Shown: piece by piece, positions 63,238-64,000 of the stretch
Layout of the letters: every line of letters starts with the position of its first letter
How positions within the stretch are numbered: the stretch's first letter is position 1
Assembly (NCBI RefSeq): GCF_011601265.1
Contig: NZ_JAAOLX010000006.1
Span: forward strand, 186,001-250,000
Length of the DNA: 64,000 bases
From: Iodobacter violaceini
GTDB lineage: Bacteria > Pseudomonadota > Gammaproteobacteria > Burkholderiales > Chitinibacteraceae
Direction of reading: 5' to 3'
Translations under genes and position numbers: made by a program
The notes under the pieces: generated by a model
Databases searched by the model: none
What the model was told of the DNA's origin: nothing
What the model saw: only the letters and a program-made list of their open reading frames with translations

Positions 63238-63924
63238 ATGACCCTATATACAAATCACACTTTTATCGCATATGAGCACCCTGATTTTCTGGTTGCCATC
63301 AAACCTGCTGGCCTGTCTTTTCATCAGGAAGACGGAGAAGCCGGCTTTGTAGAAGTATTACGCCAGGCACTAGATGACATGCCACTTTGGCCGGTACACA
63401 GGCTGGATAAGCTAACCTCAGGTTTGCTGCTTTTTGCCAAAAGTGCAGAAGCAGCCCGCTACTTTGGCGAAGCCTTTGCTGAGCACCGGATTAATAAATA
63501 TTACCTGGCCCTTTCAGATAAAAAACCATCCAAAAAACAGGGCTGGATCAAGGGGGCGATGGAAAAGGGCAGGGGAGGATCGTGGCGCTTATGCCGGGAA
63601 GGTGAATTAAAAGCCACCACGCAATTCTTTAGTTATGGAGATATACAAACAGGTAAGCGGCTGTTTGTGCTCAGGCCGCTCAGTGGGCGCACCCATCAGT
63701 TGCGTGTAGCGCTTAAAAGCCTGGGCAGCCCTATTTTGGGTGATGAGCGCTATGGCGGCACGCCTGCGGATCGCGGCTATTTACATGCATGGGCTTTAGA
63801 TTTTGATTATCAGGGAGAACAGCAGCAAATTTTGCTGGCCCCGGAAACAGGATTGGCTTTTCAGGGGATTGAAGCGCAACTTGCAGAGATCTCAGCGCCC
63901 TGGGATTTAGCCTGGCCGAAATAG
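63238..63924 (+). CDS. RluA-family RNA pseudouridine synthase
   Basis: 228 residues. The catalytic Asp is in HRLDKLTSGLLLFAK (~54-68); FLVAIKPAGLSFHQE and the RPLSGRTHQLRVALKSLGSPILGD block are present. It has no S4 domain, like the short RluA-type (TIGR01621-like) proteins. The substrate RNA is unknown. Divergent from the EAL gene. ATG 63238 lacks a strong ribosome site but fits the family start. Confidence 0.9.
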   Translation: MTLYTNHTFIAYEHPDFLVAIKPAGLSFHQEDGEAGFVEVLRQALDDMPLWPVHRLDKLTSGLLLFAKSAEAARYFGEAFAEHRINKYYLALSDKKPSKKQGWIKGAMEKGRGGSWRLCREGELKATTQFFSYGDIQTGKRLFVLRPLSGRTHQLRVALKSLGSPILGDERYGGTPADRGYLHAWALDFDYQGEQQQILLAPETGLAFQGIEAQLAEISAPWDLAWPK

Positions 63925-64000
63925 CTATGGATAATTTTCATTCAGGTAGTTGTACTCTGCACTTTCGCGAAGCGACTAAAATCTGTTGCACGCTGCGCTT

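Noticed and set aside
63927-64000. Frame opening with ATG and running off the window end
   Set aside because: Only 24 codons are visible, without a ribosome site or recognisable motif, so it cannot be called.

Overview
The window reads as a chromosomal segment of a betaproteobacterium of the order Neisseriales, most like the Chitinibacteraceae/Chromobacteriaceae group (for example Iodobacter-like). This is an inference from gene content and order: lolB-ispE-tRNA-Gln-prs-rplY-pth, metX-metW, a System II ccsB gene, tolQRAB-pal-cpoB and a lone-Cys DksA. I made no database comparison. Most genes are compact housekeeping genes of moderate G+C; one block (about 55.0-60.0 kb) is clearly AT-rich.

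Layout. 1-5 kb: the end of ccsB, a small unknown gene, two TPR genes (one with a degenerate GGDEF domain), dgkA and a BPSS1780-like membrane protein. 5-11 kb: ackA, an orphan lipoyl/E3-binding-like protein, a small unknown gene, aroG, a Fur-family regulator with dksA, a cytochrome c and a TonB-like protein. 11-20 kb: ruvC, ruvA and ruvB, interrupted by a reversed binding-protein gene and by a PAP2 phosphatase, then the full Tol-Pal set. 20-23 kb: queE, a ClC channel, a small exported protein and queC. 23-35 kb: hemB, dadA, a TetR/HPP pair, elaA, argH, a SPOR protein, dsbA, threonine aldolase, an M14 carboxypeptidase and a Gfo/Idh oxidoreductase. 35-41 kb: metW-metX and an LPS-type cluster of three glycosyltransferases and an O-antigen ligase. 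41-49 kb: a CobW GTPase, pth, rplY, prs, tRNA-Gln, ispE, lolB, a TPR lipoprotein and mutM. 49-55 kb: a dynamin-like GTPase, cutC and cysD-cysN. 55-60 kb: a type IV pilin locus. 60-64 kb: tRNA-Thr, maf, rlmH, an EAL protein and a pseudouridine synthase.

The most striking region is the pilin locus. All genes run leftward. Two nearly identical pilin genes precede a GT-C membrane protein with C-terminal TPRs (TMTC-like). A third, different pilin gene precedes a PglL-like O-oligosaccharyltransferase. A good sigma-54 (-24/-12) promoter lies about 80 bases before the first pilin and another about 80 bases before the third, and terminators separate the units. This suggests two pilin modules, each with its own candidate glycosylation enzyme.

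The window also carries dispersed repeats: a ~215-base element present twice with four conserved hairpins and one compensatory base-pair change, and a family of imperfect inverted repeats in four intergenic gaps. No CRISPR array, transposase, prophage or rRNA gene was seen.
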